Assembly: GCA_018003315.1 (NCBI GenBank)
Contig: JAGNEJ010000025.1
Span: forward strand, 1 to 54,924
Direction: 5' to 3'
DNA: 54,924 nucleotides
Source of the DNA: Verrucomicrobiales bacterium
GTDB taxonomy: Bacteria > Verrucomicrobiota > Verrucomicrobiia > Verrucomicrobiales > V1-33
The notes beneath the pieces are model-generated. The model made no database searches and was not told where the DNA came from. It worked only from the letters and a program-made list of their open reading frames with translations. Shown one piece after another: positions 1 to 13,239 of this stretch (its first letter is position 1; the number at the start of each line of letters is the position of its first letter). The translations under genes and the position numbers were made by a program.

Positions 1-99
1 CAACTGCTCAAAAGCTGCGCCAAGGGCCTGCCCAACTTTGAGTCACTGAGGGCACGAGTGCTGTTCTTTGAAGGCAAGCTGGAACTGCACCCCGCATGA
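1..99 (+). CDS. C-terminal fragment of an unidentified repeated-element protein
   Basis: The frame is open from base 1 and encodes the last 32 residues of a protein ending FFEGKLELHPA before TGA at 97-99. I do not recognise the family. The same coding end plus about 27 bases beyond the stop recurs inverted at the other edge of the window, which suggests a mobile element, possibly a transposase end (inference). The gene is cut by the window edge. Confidence 0.45.
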   Translation, partial: QLLKSCAKGLPNFESLRARVLFFEGKLELHPA

Positions 100-126
100 T
101 TACTCCCCATCAATTCCCGAAGAACC
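6..126 (+). repeat. 121-bp repeat, copy 1 (inverted copy at 54749-54869)
   Basis: Bases 6-126 match the reverse complement of 54749-54869 with three mismatches. The match covers the end of the fragment CDS and continues through CCCGAAGAACC, where it stops abruptly. An abrupt end just past a stop codon is what the end of an insertion sequence would look like. The repeat may extend beyond the window. Confidence 0.8.
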
Positions 127-131
127 AAAAA

Positions 132-932
132 ATGAATGCCCCATCCCCCATTCCCAACATTTCACAATGTCCGCCACCCGGCCCGCAGGAGGTGCGTGAG
201 GAAGAACGCTATCTGCTGGAGGAGCCTAACCGCAGTGTGCTGGCGGGTCCCCGGGGGCGCTGGCACGAACTCGGGGTCATCATCCGCAGCGGACTGGATT
301 TGCTGCGAGGCTTCCGCATTCTTCACTTTGTCGGCCCCTGCGTCACCGTCTTTGGTTCCGCGCGCGTTCCGGCGGGCCACCGCTATTATGAACTGACTCG
401 CGAGGTCGCCGGGGAAATTGCCCGGCTGGGATTCACCGTCATGACCGGCGGCGGCCCGGGGCTCATGGAAGCGGCCAACCGCGGCGCCAAGGAGGCCGGC
501 GGAAAGTCCATTGGCTGCAACATCCAGCTTCCGCACGAACAGCACCCCAACGCCTGGCTGGACCGCTCCGTCACCCTGCGGTATTTCTTCACTCGGAAGG
601 TGGTGCTGGTGAAATACAGCTATGCCTTCATCGTCATGCCGGGAGGACTCGGCACCATGGACGAACTGTTCGAGGCATTGACTCTGATCCAGACCGGGAA
701 AATGAAAAATTTCCCGGTGATTCTCATGGGCAGCGACTATTGGCGTCCGCTTCTCGGCTTTCTCGATGACATGGTGGCCCATGGGGTCATCAGCAAATCC
801 GACCTCGACCTGCTGGTCGTCACCGATGATGTCTCCGCGGTCATGAACGTGCTCTGCGAGAAGGCGATCACCCAGTTCGGGCTGCACCAGGTGAAAATGC
901 CCAAGCGCCGGCGGTGGCTGGGCGAGGGTTGA
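132..932 (+). CDS. LOG family protein (TIGR00730-type Rossmann fold phosphoribohydrolase)
   Basis: A 266-residue protein of the LOG / 'lysine decarboxylase-like' family. Characterised members are nucleoside 5'-monophosphate phosphoribohydrolases that release a free base, for example active cytokinin, in the cytoplasm. Both diagnostic motifs are present: a glycine-rich GGGPGLMEAAN near residues 106-116 and PGGLGTMDELFE at 170-181, the PGGxGTxxE active site. An in-frame ATG at 96 lies inside the upstream repeat, so its extra residues would be encoded by the repeat. I therefore prefer ATG 132. No strong Shine-Dalgarno sequence is visible. The protein is longer than the ~190-residue plant-type LOGs because of N- and C-terminal extensions, as in many bacterial type-II LOGs. 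The true substrate cannot be told from sequence. Confidence 0.88.
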   Translation: MNAPSPIPNISQCPPPGPQEVREEERYLLEEPNRSVLAGPRGRWHELGVIIRSGLDLLRGFRILHFVGPCVTVFGSARVPAGHRYYELTREVAGEIARLGFTVMTGGGPGLMEAANRGAKEAGGKSIGCNIQLPHEQHPNAWLDRSVTLRYFFTRKVVLVKYSYAFIVMPGGLGTMDELFEALTLIQTGKMKNFPVILMGSDYWRPLLGFLDDMVAHGVISKSDLDLLVVTDDVSAVMNVLCEKAITQFGLHQVKMPKRRRWLGEG

Positions 933-1015
933 GGCTGGTCCGCGATTCCGCAGTAGATTCCGTATTGTCCCTCCCCATTGCCAATGGGATGGCTGCCCGT
1001 CTGCCATCTCCGTAT

Positions 1016-4453
<3,438 letters not shown>

Positions 4454-4707
4454 GGCCTGCCGTCTCCGGCTTGCGGCGTGGCGGAGTTCCGTTGGGGAAA
4501 CCCCGCACCGCATCCATCCACCGCAAGCCCAACCCCGTGGGAGAAATTGCCGCTGCGGGGGATTTTGTGTTGTCGCTGGACATCCACCCGGCGAAACTTG
4601 GTTCGCTGAATCACCATAAAAAGCAATCCCGTGCGTAACGGTCCCAGCCTGAATGGCGTAAATACTTCGCCGCCGCGCTTATCACGCCATCCACCCCAAG
4701 ATCATTC

Positions 4708-7700
4708 ATGAAAACCAAGCTCGTCTTCGCTTCCGTCGGTCGTATTCCCCTCATTTTGTGCTGTGCGGCATTGTTGATGTGCAGCCGGCACCAGGCCGGT
4801 GCGGTGCCCGCAGCACCCACCGTGACTGCCATGCAGCAGCCGGACGGGACCGTTTTCCAGGCCCGGCTATTCGGCGACGAGTTCTTTCACTATTACACCA
4901 CCGCGGATGGGCACCCGCTGGTTTATGACGCGGAGACGCACTGGTGGACGTTTGCCGCGGTCGCCGCGGAGGGAGTGGGGAAGTCCACCGGGCTCCGCCC
5001 GGGACGAGACACCGCTCCCACCGGGGCCTGGACGCCTAAAGTACCGGCGGCCGAACTGCAAGCCAGGGCGACCCGGAGGTTTGAAGCCAGCGTGCCGTCG
5101 GTGCGGAAGTCAAAAACACGGGACGGCGGCCCCAGCCCGGTTACGGCCAATGTGGCCATGTTTCTGACGACGTTCTCGGACCGCGTGGCCGCCAGTGATC
5201 CCGGGGGGCGTCCCATTTATCAGGCCCCTGCCTTTGAGAGCCTGTTCTTTTCCACCAGCGACCCGAACGCCTACACCGCAGCCAATCTCTACAAGCAGAT
5301 GTCCTATGGCCTGCATACGGTGACTTCCGGCCCCGCGGGCATTCAGACCTGGGCCACGGCACCGAAAACGCATGATTACTATGGGGCAGGGGTTTCAGGG
5401 GTTCCCAATGTAAGCGAGGACGGGGCGCGGGTGCAGGAACTGGTGAAGTGGCGGGTGCAGAATGCGGACGCAACGTTCGACTTCGGTCCCTACGATACCG
5501 ACAATAACGGGACCGTGGATCTCGTGTGCATCATTTACCAGGGAACCGACCAGGCAAACAGCAAGCTGGTGAATGACATCTGGCCCATCCGCTGGACGCT
5601 GGATGCCAACACCGGCCCGGGCACTCCCGGCACCGGGCCGGGCGCCTACCAAAGCACGGACCTCAATGGCGCAGGCAATCCCGTGAAAGTCAACGATTTC
5701 ATCGTGGTCTCGGAATTGTTTCCCGGCGCGACTTCCCCAATGGCGACGATCGGCGTTTTTGCCCATGAGTATGGTCACGGCATCGGCTGGCCGGATCTCT
5801 ACGACTCGGATTACAGCAGTTCTGGATTGGGCTATTGGGATTTGATGGCCTTGGGGTGTTATAACCAAAAAACAACCGGCGGCTCCAAAGGGGACTGTCC
5901 GTCCTGGGCGAATGCCTGGTGCCGCATCAAAAGCGGCTGGCTGGCACCCACGAATCCCACCTATAACATCCGCGGCTTCCGCATTCCCGAAGCCAAGAAG
6001 GAGAACTTTTGCCTGAAACTCTCCCTGAACGGAGCCGGCGGTCTGGAATATTTTCTGGTGGAGAATCGCCAGCGCACCGGCTGGGACCAGGGGCTGCCCG
6101 GCGGTCCCACCGGACCCGCCAGCGGGCTGATGATCTGGCACATTGACGATAACCAAACCCGCAACACCAATGAATGGTGGTCCATCCCCGGCACCGGTGG
6201 ACTCACCAACGGTGGAAACCGCCTGGTGGCGATGGAGCAGGCGGATGGGCTGTTCCACCTGGACCGGAGCCCGCCGACTACGGCAGCCCCGGCCAATGTC
6301 GGCAACGGCGGCGACGCGGGCGACCTGTTCACCGCTGGCAGTTCGTTCACCGGCTCCACAGTGCCTTCCAGCCGAACCTATGCCGGCGCCGTGACCAATG
6401 TAGCCGTGCGGAATATCAGCGCGGCCTCCGCCACGGATGCCAGCATTACGGCGGACATCTACATGCAGGCGGACCAGGAATTCGCGGAAGTGCTGACCAT
6501 GAATCCGGCGGATGGACTGAACTACTACACCATTCCCTCGCTCTCAGGCACCGCGAAGGACAATGTGGGGCTGCTCGCCGTGCAGGTGGCGCTGTTCCGG
6601 CACCTGCCTTCCGGTGGTGAGTGGTACAACTGGACAACCAGCGCCTGGCAGACGGCCTATTTCGATACGGTCACGGCCTTGAGCGGCAGCGGCAATACCA
6701 GAGATTTCAACATAGGCATCACGGTGGGACACGTCACGCCGGGCTCCTACAGCTTTTTCGCGAAGGCCATAGACACCAGCTCGGCCGGCAGCGCGTGGCG
6801 CGAAAGCCGCTTCACCGTGCTGGAGGATCCCAACGCCCCGGACGTGACCATCAGCGAGCCGTCGAATTGGGAAAACTACCCCGCGGGCGTGGTCCCGAAC
6901 TTCGTCGGCACCGCCGTGAACACCATCCCCACGAACAGCGTGGAGATCGCCATGAAAAAGGAAACCGGCCCCGAAGCGGGACGATTTTACAACTGGACGA
7001 GCAACACCTGGAGCCCCGCCGGCTCCTACGGCGCACCCAACGCATATCTCGACTCCGGCGCGAACTGGGTGGTGAACATGGCCCCGCGTCCGCTGGACGA
7101 CGGCAACTACACGCTTTTTGTCCGGGTCACCAGCGGCGACACGCGGGTTTCGCCGTGGCGGGCGGTGGCCTTTCGTGTGGGCCGTCCCTTCCGCGTGGCC
7201 ATCAGCTCGCCGGGACATCAGTCGGCGACAAAGCATCTCACGGAATTCAGCGGCACGGTGGATGAACCCAGCGGCACCGGCCTCACCGGCGGCGTGGTGA
7301 CCCTCACGTTGACCGATCCCGGCGGACGCCAGTGGAACGGCTCCGCGTGGGTGAGCGCCGCCGCCACCTTCACCGCCTCCGCAGGCAACGGTTCCTGGGT
7401 TACCACCGCCGTGCCCGCCGATGCCGACTTGCCCTCCGGCCTGTATGCCCTGACTGCCAGTGCCTCCACGAATGGCGGTGAATCCACCGTGCTCACGGCC
7501 GGAGTGAATGCCATCAACTTTCACATGGACCGCACCCTCCCCACAGGTGCCGTGACTTCGCCCGCTCAGAATGCGGTCATTACCACGCCTACACTGCCGC
7601 CATTCCGCGGCACTGCTGCGGACAACAACGGCATCGCCTGGGTGAACTGCTTCATCCGGCGCAATTCCGACCAGGCTTTCTGGAACGGCAGCACCTGGAC

Positions 7701-10700
7701 CGAGGATGTCACCGGCGCTCCCGATGGCAACGTGATGGAGCACGCGCCGCCCGTGGCTTTTCTGAGTGCCAGTTACACCGCCGCCACCGGCGAATGGATT
7801 TGCACCTCTCCCCTGCCTGCGCCGGAAAGCAACATGGTCAGCGGAAGCTACAGTTTCATTGTCATTCCCGGCGACAGTGCCGGAAACTACTTCCAGACGG
7901 AATCCACGATCACTGTGGACTATCACCGCATCTATACCTGGACTGGCCTCACGCTGCGCGACGGCATCCCCGGCAATGACAGCACCTACTGGGGCACGCC
8001 CGCCAACTGGTCGCCGTATGGCGTGCCGGATGTGGATGACATCGCCGTCATCGCCAACGGCGACCGCGTGGACAGCACCGTCAGCCGGACGGTGTACGGA
8101 CTGCAGCTCTCCAGCGGCATGATCAATTTCACCAACGGAGCAGGGCCAAGCGGCACGCTGACGACGACGAATGCCTCCATCTGGACCGGCGGCACGATGA
8201 CCGGCATCTGGGAAAACGCGGCGGGCGCAGTGCTGACCATCTCGGGCAGCAGCGGCAAAGAATTGCGCGATGGTTCGATCCTCAACAATTCCGGCCACAT
8301 CACCTGGCTGGGCGGCGCGCCCATCAGCGCCGAGGGCAACGGCTTTGTGGCCAATACGGTCATCAACAACCGCAACGGGGGGCGATTCCGCATGGAGGGC
8401 AGCACGGACGTTTTTTCCCGGAACAGCGGAAGGGCCGGGGTCCCGGTGTTTAACAATGAAGCCGGCGGCATCGTGGAGTCGGCGGATGGAACCCCGCGCT
8501 GGAGCACCTTTAGTTTCAACAATGCGGGCACACTCGAATTCACCGGCGGAGCTGTGCTGCGGCTGAACACGGTCACGGCATTTCTCGACGCATCCCCCGT
8601 CACGGGCACGGGCTCTCTCGTGCAGGAAACCGGCTCCTTCACACTCAAAGGAGACCTTCACATGGCGGGTCCGCAGGTGCTGCTCCGCGGCGGCGACATC
8701 ATTGGGCATGGCGACAACTCCGCAGCGTTCAAAGTCAGCGCCGGAGGACGCATCCGGCTCTACGGCGGCGTTTATTTCAATACATTCACCGTCGCTTCCG
8801 GTCACCGGATCGAAATAGAAGATGCGCCGGAGGGGCCGCTTGCGCGCCTGTTCCGCGACGGCATGGTGCTGGACAATTACGGCACCGTGAACTGGCGCGG
8901 CACGGCGCCAATCCAGTGCGAAGGCAACGGCTTTACCGCCAATCCCATCTTCAATAACCACAGCGGGGGTGTCTTTAATGCTTCTGGCGGCACGCATCTT
9001 TTCAGCCGGGCCAGTGGCCGGGCCGGTGTGCCGGTTTTCAATAACGAGGCCGGGGCACTCTTCCAAAAAGTGACCGCCATTCCTGCGGTGCCGGTGCTGA
9101 CCGTGGATACCGCCGTCTTCAACAACCAGGGCGCGGTGGTGTGCGACAGCGGCGTGCTTGCTTTCCGCACCACGTTGAATCACGCCTCCACGACCCCCCT
9201 CACGGGAGCCGGCGCGTTTGAGTTTCAAACCGGACGGCTCGGCATCACCGGACTGCTGCGGGTCACGGACACCAGCCTGTTCCTGCTCGGCGGCGACATC
9301 GTATCCGAAAGCGGCACGGCCGTGCTCTCGGCCTCCGGTGCGGCGCGCATTCATTTGCAGGGCGGCAGCTACTTCAGCAAATTCACCGTCAATGCCGGCG
9401 ACCGGCTGGAGATTGACGACCCCGCCACCGGAGCTGTGGCGCGTCTCTTCCGCGATGGCTTCGTGCTCGACAATTCCGGCACCGTCACCTGGCCCGGCGG
9501 CAGCCCCATTCTCGCTCAGGGCGACGGCTGGGATCCCAATCCCGTCATCAACAACAAAGCGGGCGGTCTCTTCCTGGCATCATCTGACGGCGTCCTCTTC
9601 AACCGCGCCAGCGGACGGGCTGGTGTTCCGGTTCTCAACAACGAGGCCGGCGGCACCTTCCGCAAATCCGCGGGCAGCGGAGAATTGGCCTTCCATACCT
9701 TCATCTTGAACAATGCCGGCGACCTTGCGTGTGATTCCGGTGTGGTCGCTTTCACGACAACGGTGAACCACAATTCCCCCACGCCCCTGACGGGTCCAGG
9801 CACATGGGAGATGCGCGGCGGGCGGCTCGGAATTACGGGGCCGCTGCGGGTCACTGACACCAGCCTGTTCCTGCTCGGCGGCGACATCGTATCCGAAAGC
9901 GGCACGGCCGTGCTCTCGGCCTCCGGTGCGGCGCGCATTCATTTGCAGGGCGGCAGCTACTTCAGCAAATTCACCGTCAATGCCGGCGACCGGCTGGAGA
10001 TTGACGACCCCGCCACCGGAGCTGTGGCGCGTCTCTTCCGCGATGGCTTCGTGCTCGACAATTCCGGCACCGTCACCTGGCCCGGCGGCAGCCCCATTCT
10101 CGCTCAGGGCGACGGCTGGGATCCCAATCCCGTCATCAACAACAAAGCGGGCGGTCTTTTCCTGGCATCAGCCGACGGCGTCCTCTTCAACCGCGCCAGC
10201 GGACGGGCTGGTGTTCCGGTTCTCAACAACGAAGCCGGCGGCACCTTCCGTAAATCCGCGGGCACAGGGGACCTCGCCTTCCATACCTTCCATCTGGTGA
10301 ACAATGGAGCGATCGGTTGTCTGAGCGGACGCATCCTGTTCACCACCCGCTTCGTCCATGAATCATCGTCCCCGCTTGTCGGCCCCGGGCTCTTCCGGCT
10401 CAGCGGGGGAAATCTGGAACTCCGCGGCCCGCTCACCGCCGACAACACGCAGTTCACCATTGCTGCCGGTGATCTCAACATGCACAACGACGGCACCGCT
10501 CAACTCGACGTTGCCAATGGCGGCAGCTTCCGCGCACAGGGCGGACGCTTCTTCGGGGCATGGACACTCGCCGCCGGGGCACAGCTCGACTTTGAGGCCG
10601 GCGACGGCGGCGATGCGGCCAAGTTCTTCGCTGACGGCAGCGTCTTTACCAATCGCGGCCATGTGCGCTGGCTCGGCGGCGGTCCCATCCAGGCCGAAGG

Positions 10701-12123
10701 CAATGGTTTTGTAGCCAACCCCGTTTTCCTGAACAAATCCGGTGCCCAATTCGAGTTTGCTGCCGGCGGCGATCCCTTCAGCCGCGCCAGCGGACGTGCC
10801 GGAGCGCCCGTGTTCGTCAATGAAGCTGGAGCCCTCATGGAAAACACCGCAGGTGTGCCGGTGAATTTCCACACCTTCCAGCTGGACCAGCAGGGGCTGG
10901 CGCGGTCAGGTGCTGGCGGGATCACTTACAATACCGAAATCCGGGCTGCCACCGGCAGCGTGTTTGAGGGCACGGCTGCACACCGCTTCCTCGCAGGAAA
11001 TCTCCGCATCAATGGCGAGGTGACAGCGCACACTGCCCTCTTTGAAATCAGTGGAGGCACCACCTTCGGATCAGCCGACGCACGCTTCACCTCATCTGGC
11101 ACCGGCGGCTGGAAATGGACTGGCGGCACCTTTACCAGCCACTTTGCTGTGTCGGCGGGCTCAAGGTTCTTCATCGCAGACGGCAACGCCGGCGCGTCAG
11201 TGAAATACTTTACCGACGGATCCGTCTTCGAGAACTCTGGCTCCGTGGAATGGACCGGCGCGGGCCCCATTCAGGCGGAAGGAAATGGCTTTGTCGACAA
11301 TCCGGTAATCAACAATCTGGCAGGGGCCTCGTTCACCGACGCGGCCACCGGCGTCTTCAATCGTGCGAGCTATCGTGCCGGCACTCCCGAATTCAACAAC
11401 CACGGCACGGTCATCGTCGGTCCGGGCATTGGCGACTGGACGATGGAAGGCTGGAACTTTGCGCAGCACGCCACCGGTTCGCTGCTGCTCGACGTGGGCG
11501 GATCCGCCGCAGGTCAGTTTGACCGGCTCTCGGTTAACCGAACCGCCACCCTCGCCGGCACCGTCAGCGTCACCAAACTCAACGGTTACGCTCCCGCTGA
11601 AGGCACAACGTTTCCGTTCCTCACCGCCGGCAGCGTCACCGGCACCTTCGCCAATGTCACCGGCGGATTCGCCGCAGACTACACCGGCACCACCGCCACG
11701 CTGCGTGCTGCGCCAGTCATGCCCTTGACCTTCGAGCAATGGGCCGCTTCCAAGGGTCTCACCGGGGGCAACGCCCTGCCCGAGGCCGACCCTGACAAGG
11801 ACGGCTTCAGCAACTTCTTTGAATACGTCCACAACATGAGTCCCACCGCTGCCAGCGGCCCGCCGGACACTGCTGGCACCGCCAGCATCGGTGGACAACA
11901 GTGGCTCACGCTTCACTTCCGGCGCTACGACGACCGCGAAGCTGCCGGCGTCACCTACACGCCGCAGACCGGCAGCAGCCTCGGCAACTGGAGCGCCGCG
12001 GGCATCGTGGAGGAAGTGGACCCCGATGCGCCAGTCATTCCCGGCAGCACGGCCGTGCGTTGTCGCGTGCTGGTGGAGGCGGGGAATGAGAAATTCCTTC
12101 GTGTCAGGGCGACAAGGCCGTAA
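4708..12123 (+). CDS. Giant secreted M6-family metalloprotease with six tandem ~196-residue modules
   Basis: A 2471-residue exported protein. A signal peptide (residues 1 to ~32) precedes an M6 (immune-inhibitor-A type) zinc protease domain with HEYGHGIGWPDLYD at 353-366; the two His and the Glu are intact. Ig-like segments follow (~600-1080). From ~1100 to 2270 there are six tandem modules. Each carries an E/QGN/DGF motif then 'SGRAGVPVFNNEAG'; the motif codons fall at 8332, 8920, 9517, 10105, 10696 and 11278, 194-199 codons apart. Modules 3 and 4 are almost identical. The C-terminus has a calcium loop (EADPDKDG, ~2358) and a ~90-residue beta-rich tail also seen in two other proteins here. 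There is no autotransporter barrel. It probably acts at or outside the cell surface; substrate and cell attachment are unknown. Confidence 0.88.
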   Translation: MKTKLVFASVGRIPLILCCAALLMCSRHQAGAVPAAPTVTAMQQPDGTVFQARLFGDEFFHYYTTADGHPLVYDAETHWWTFAAVAAEGVGKSTGLRPGRDTAPTGAWTPKVPAAELQARATRRFEASVPSVRKSKTRDGGPSPVTANVAMFLTTFSDRVAASDPGGRPIYQAPAFESLFFSTSDPNAYTAANLYKQMSYGLHTVTSGPAGIQTWATAPKTHDYYGAGVSGVPNVSEDGARVQELVKWRVQNADATFDFGPYDTDNNGTVDLVCIIYQGTDQANSKLVNDIWPIRWTLDANTGPGTPGTGPGAYQSTDLNGAGNPVKVNDFIVVSELFPGATSPMATIGVFAHEYGHGIGWPDLYDSDYSSSGLGYWDLMALGCYNQKTTGGSKGDCPSWANAWCRIKSGWLAPTNPTYNIRGFRIPEAKKENFCLKLSLNGAGGLEYFLVENRQRTGWDQGLPGGPTGPASGLMIWHIDDNQTRNTNEWWSIPGTGGLTNGGNRLVAMEQADGLFHLDRSPPTTAAPANVGNGGDAGDLFTAGSSFTGSTVPSSRTYAGAVTNVAVRNISAASATDASITADIYMQADQEFAEVLTMNPADGLNYYTIPSLSGTAKDNVGLLAVQVALFRHLPSGGEWYNWTTSAWQTAYFDTVTALSGSGNTRDFNIGITVGHVTPGSYSFFAKAIDTSSAGSAWRESRFTVLEDPNAPDVTISEPSNWENYPAGVVPNFVGTAVNTIPTNSVEIAMKKETGPEAGRFYNWTSNTWSPAGSYGAPNAYLDSGANWVVNMAPRPLDDGNYTLFVRVTSGDTRVSPWRAVAFRVGRPFRVAISSPGHQSATKHLTEFSGTVDEPSGTGLTGGVVTLTLTDPGGRQWNGSAWVSAAATFTASAGNGSWVTTAVPADADLPSGLYALTASASTNGGESTVLTAGVNAINFHMDRTLPTGAVTSPAQNAVITTPTLPPFRGTAADNNGIAWVNCFIRRNSDQAFWNGSTWTEDVTGAPDGNVMEHAPPVAFLSASYTAATGEWICTSPLPAPESNMVSGSYSFIVIPGDSAGNYFQTESTITVDYHRIYTWTGLTLRDGIPGNDSTYWGTPANWSPYGVPDVDDIAVIANGDRVDSTVSRTVYGLQLSSGMINFTNGAGPSGTLTTTNASIWTGGTMTGIWENAAGAVLTISGSSGKELRDGSILNNSGHITWLGGAPISAEGNGFVANTVINNRNGGRFRMEGSTDVFSRNSGRAGVPVFNNEAGGIVESADGTPRWSTFSFNNAGTLEFTGGAVLRLNTVTAFLDASPVTGTGSLVQETGSFTLKGDLHMAGPQVLLRGGDIIGHGDNSAAFKVSAGGRIRLYGGVYFNTFTVASGHRIEIEDAPEGPLARLFRDGMVLDNYGTVNWRGTAPIQCEGNGFTANPIFNNHSGGVFNASGGTHLFSRASGRAGVPVFNNEAGALFQKVTAIPAVPVLTVDTAVFNNQGAVVCDSGVLAFRTTLNHASTTPLTGAGAFEFQTGRLGITGLLRVTDTSLFLLGGDIVSESGTAVLSASGAARIHLQGGSYFSKFTVNAGDRLEIDDPATGAVARLFRDGFVLDNSGTVTWPGGSPILAQGDGWDPNPVINNKAGGLFLASSDGVLFNRASGRAGVPVLNNEAGGTFRKSAGSGELAFHTFILNNAGDLACDSGVVAFTTTVNHNSPTPLTGPGTWEMRGGRLGITGPLRVTDTSLFLLGGDIVSESGTAVLSASGAARIHLQGGSYFSKFTVNAGDRLEIDDPATGAVARLFRDGFVLDNSGTVTWPGGSPILAQGDGWDPNPVINNKAGGLFLASADGVLFNRASGRAGVPVLNNEAGGTFRKSAGTGDLAFHTFHLVNNGAIGCLSGRILFTTRFVHESSSPLVGPGLFRLSGGNLELRGPLTADNTQFTIAAGDLNMHNDGTAQLDVANGGSFRAQGGRFFGAWTLAAGAQLDFEAGDGGDAAKFFADGSVFTNRGHVRWLGGGPIQAEGNGFVANPVFLNKSGAQFEFAAGGDPFSRASGRAGAPVFVNEAGALMENTAGVPVNFHTFQLDQQGLARSGAGGITYNTEIRAATGSVFEGTAAHRFLAGNLRINGEVTAHTALFEISGGTTFGSADARFTSSGTGGWKWTGGTFTSHFAVSAGSRFFIADGNAGASVKYFTDGSVFENSGSVEWTGAGPIQAEGNGFVDNPVINNLAGASFTDAATGVFNRASYRAGTPEFNNHGTVIVGPGIGDWTMEGWNFAQHATGSLLLDVGGSAAGQFDRLSVNRTATLAGTVSVTKLNGYAPAEGTTFPFLTAGSVTGTFANVTGGFAADYTGTTATLRAAPVMPLTFEQWAASKGLTGGNALPEADPDKDGFSNFFEYVHNMSPTAASGPPDTAGTASIGGQQWLTLHFRRYDDREAAGVTYTPQTGSSLGNWSAAGIVEEVDPDAPVIPGSTAVRCRVLVEAGNEKFLRVRATRP
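9253..9680 (+). repeat. Internal direct repeat, copy 1 (within the M6 protease gene)
   Basis: Nearly identical to 9841-10268 at an offset of exactly 588 bp (196 codons). The stretch from about 9268 to 9570 shows no difference that I can find; the few changes cluster at the ends. Such identity inside a diverged repeat array points to a recent duplication or gene conversion. Confidence 0.9.
9841..10268 (+). repeat. Internal direct repeat, copy 2 (within the M6 protease gene)
   Basis: Second copy of the unit at 9253-9680. It encodes module 4 of the six-module array. The other four modules share only the motif skeleton, not the DNA sequence. Confidence 0.9.
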
Positions 12124-12165
12124 ATCGAAAACCGCAAGAAATGGTGCAGAATCCGCGATGTCAGA

Positions 12166-13038
12166 CTAGCCTTTCTGCAGATGCAGCACCCAGCGGGAGG
12201 GCTGGACGCCTTTTTCCTCGAAGAAGGCGCGGCTGAAATGCGAGAAGCTCCGGTAACCGACTTCCAGCGCAGCCTCGGAAACATTGCAGGTGCCGGACGC
12301 GATCAATCCGGCTGCCTTTTCGATCCGGGCGCGGCGTAGCCAGAGTGAGAGGGTGATGCCCTCCACCTGGGTAAAGGTGCGGCTGAGGTAGTGCTGGTTG
12401 CACCCGGCCAGCACGGCCAGGGCATCCAGGGGTGGGGGATCGTCCAACCGGGCGCACAGGGCGGCCTTCACGCGGTCCACACGTTCCCGGGCGAGCCGCC
12501 GGGTGCGCGTGGCGTAGGTTTTGGGCTCGGCAGGACGGTCAAAGAGCTGGCGGACGAAAAATTCTGTCAGGCGCGCCTTGTCGAGCAGTTGCCGCGCCGG
12601 CTCGCAGAGATGCGGTGCCATGAAACTTTGCGCCCAGACCCGATCCTCCGGAGCCAGCGTCCGAACCGCAGCGCGCACCCTGGAAATTTTTGCGTGCAGC
12701 AGGTCCTTCAAATCCTCGGAGAGCCCGGTTCGCGTGTTTTGCAGCGTCCGTTCGATCCAAGGCTGTGGAAATTGCAGTGCCAGGCACTCGTGGTTTCCCC
12801 GACTGGGCAATCGCCGGGCCAGCCGCAATTCGGCCGGATTTCCCCGCAGCCACTGCATCATGCCCGGCTGGATCAGATGCCGTTCTCCGGACTTCCATTC
12901 GACCTCTGCTTCGCCTCCGAAATTCAGCCACACGTTGACCGCATTCCCCGCCACAGCCTCGCGCCAGTCGCGCACTCGGTCCGCCGGCCATTGAAACCAG
13001 TGGCGGCTCGGAATCGGGGTGGAAGGATCGGCAATCAT
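12166..13038 (-). CDS. AraC family transcriptional regulator
   Basis: A 290-residue DNA-binding regulator. The C-terminal ~100 residues form the two-helix-turn-helix AraC/XylS domain, ending in the family signature around ALEVGYRSFSHFSRAFFEEKG-type sequence. The N-terminal ~170 residues would be a cupin-like sensor; 'GEAEVEWKSGERHLIQPG' fits a small beta-barrel. ATG at 13038 is chosen because GGGAG lies just ahead of it; the frame stays open to 13194 without a better start. It is divergent from the PEP-CTERM cassette at 13240, so it may control that operon (inference). The ligand is unknown. Confidence 0.88.
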   Translation of the reverse strand: MIADPSTPIPSRHWFQWPADRVRDWREAVAGNAVNVWLNFGGEAEVEWKSGERHLIQPGMMQWLRGNPAELRLARRLPSRGNHECLALQFPQPWIERTLQNTRTGLSEDLKDLLHAKISRVRAAVRTLAPEDRVWAQSFMAPHLCEPARQLLDKARLTEFFVRQLFDRPAEPKTYATRTRRLARERVDRVKAALCARLDDPPPLDALAVLAGCNQHYLSRTFTQVEGITLSLWLRRARIEKAAGLIASGTCNVSEAALEVGYRSFSHFSRAFFEEKGVQPSRWVLHLQKG

Positions 13039-13239
13039 AGCTCCCTGTGCGCTGCAAATGAGAACCAGTCTCAATGGACCGGATTGCGGAGAAATGCAAG
13101 GATGGCAGCGGTGAATTCGCACGGAGGCTGGTGTTGATTTGCGCAAGGCTGGTGCTGCCATGCGAAATCCCAGAACACCGGCAACGCGAGGCAAGCGGCC
13201 AATAGCAGAAGGCCTGCAGCGTGTGGCAGGGTGGCGGCC

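Noticed and set aside
162-1007. Minus-strand frame opposite the LOG gene
   Set aside because: The plus strand carries both LOG motifs; the antisense translation has no recognisable feature.
6544-9354. Long minus-strand open frame opposite the M6 protease gene
   Set aside because: Antisense shadow: His/Arg/Gly-rich translation without signal, domain or ribosome site, while the plus strand has recognisable protease and repeat modules.
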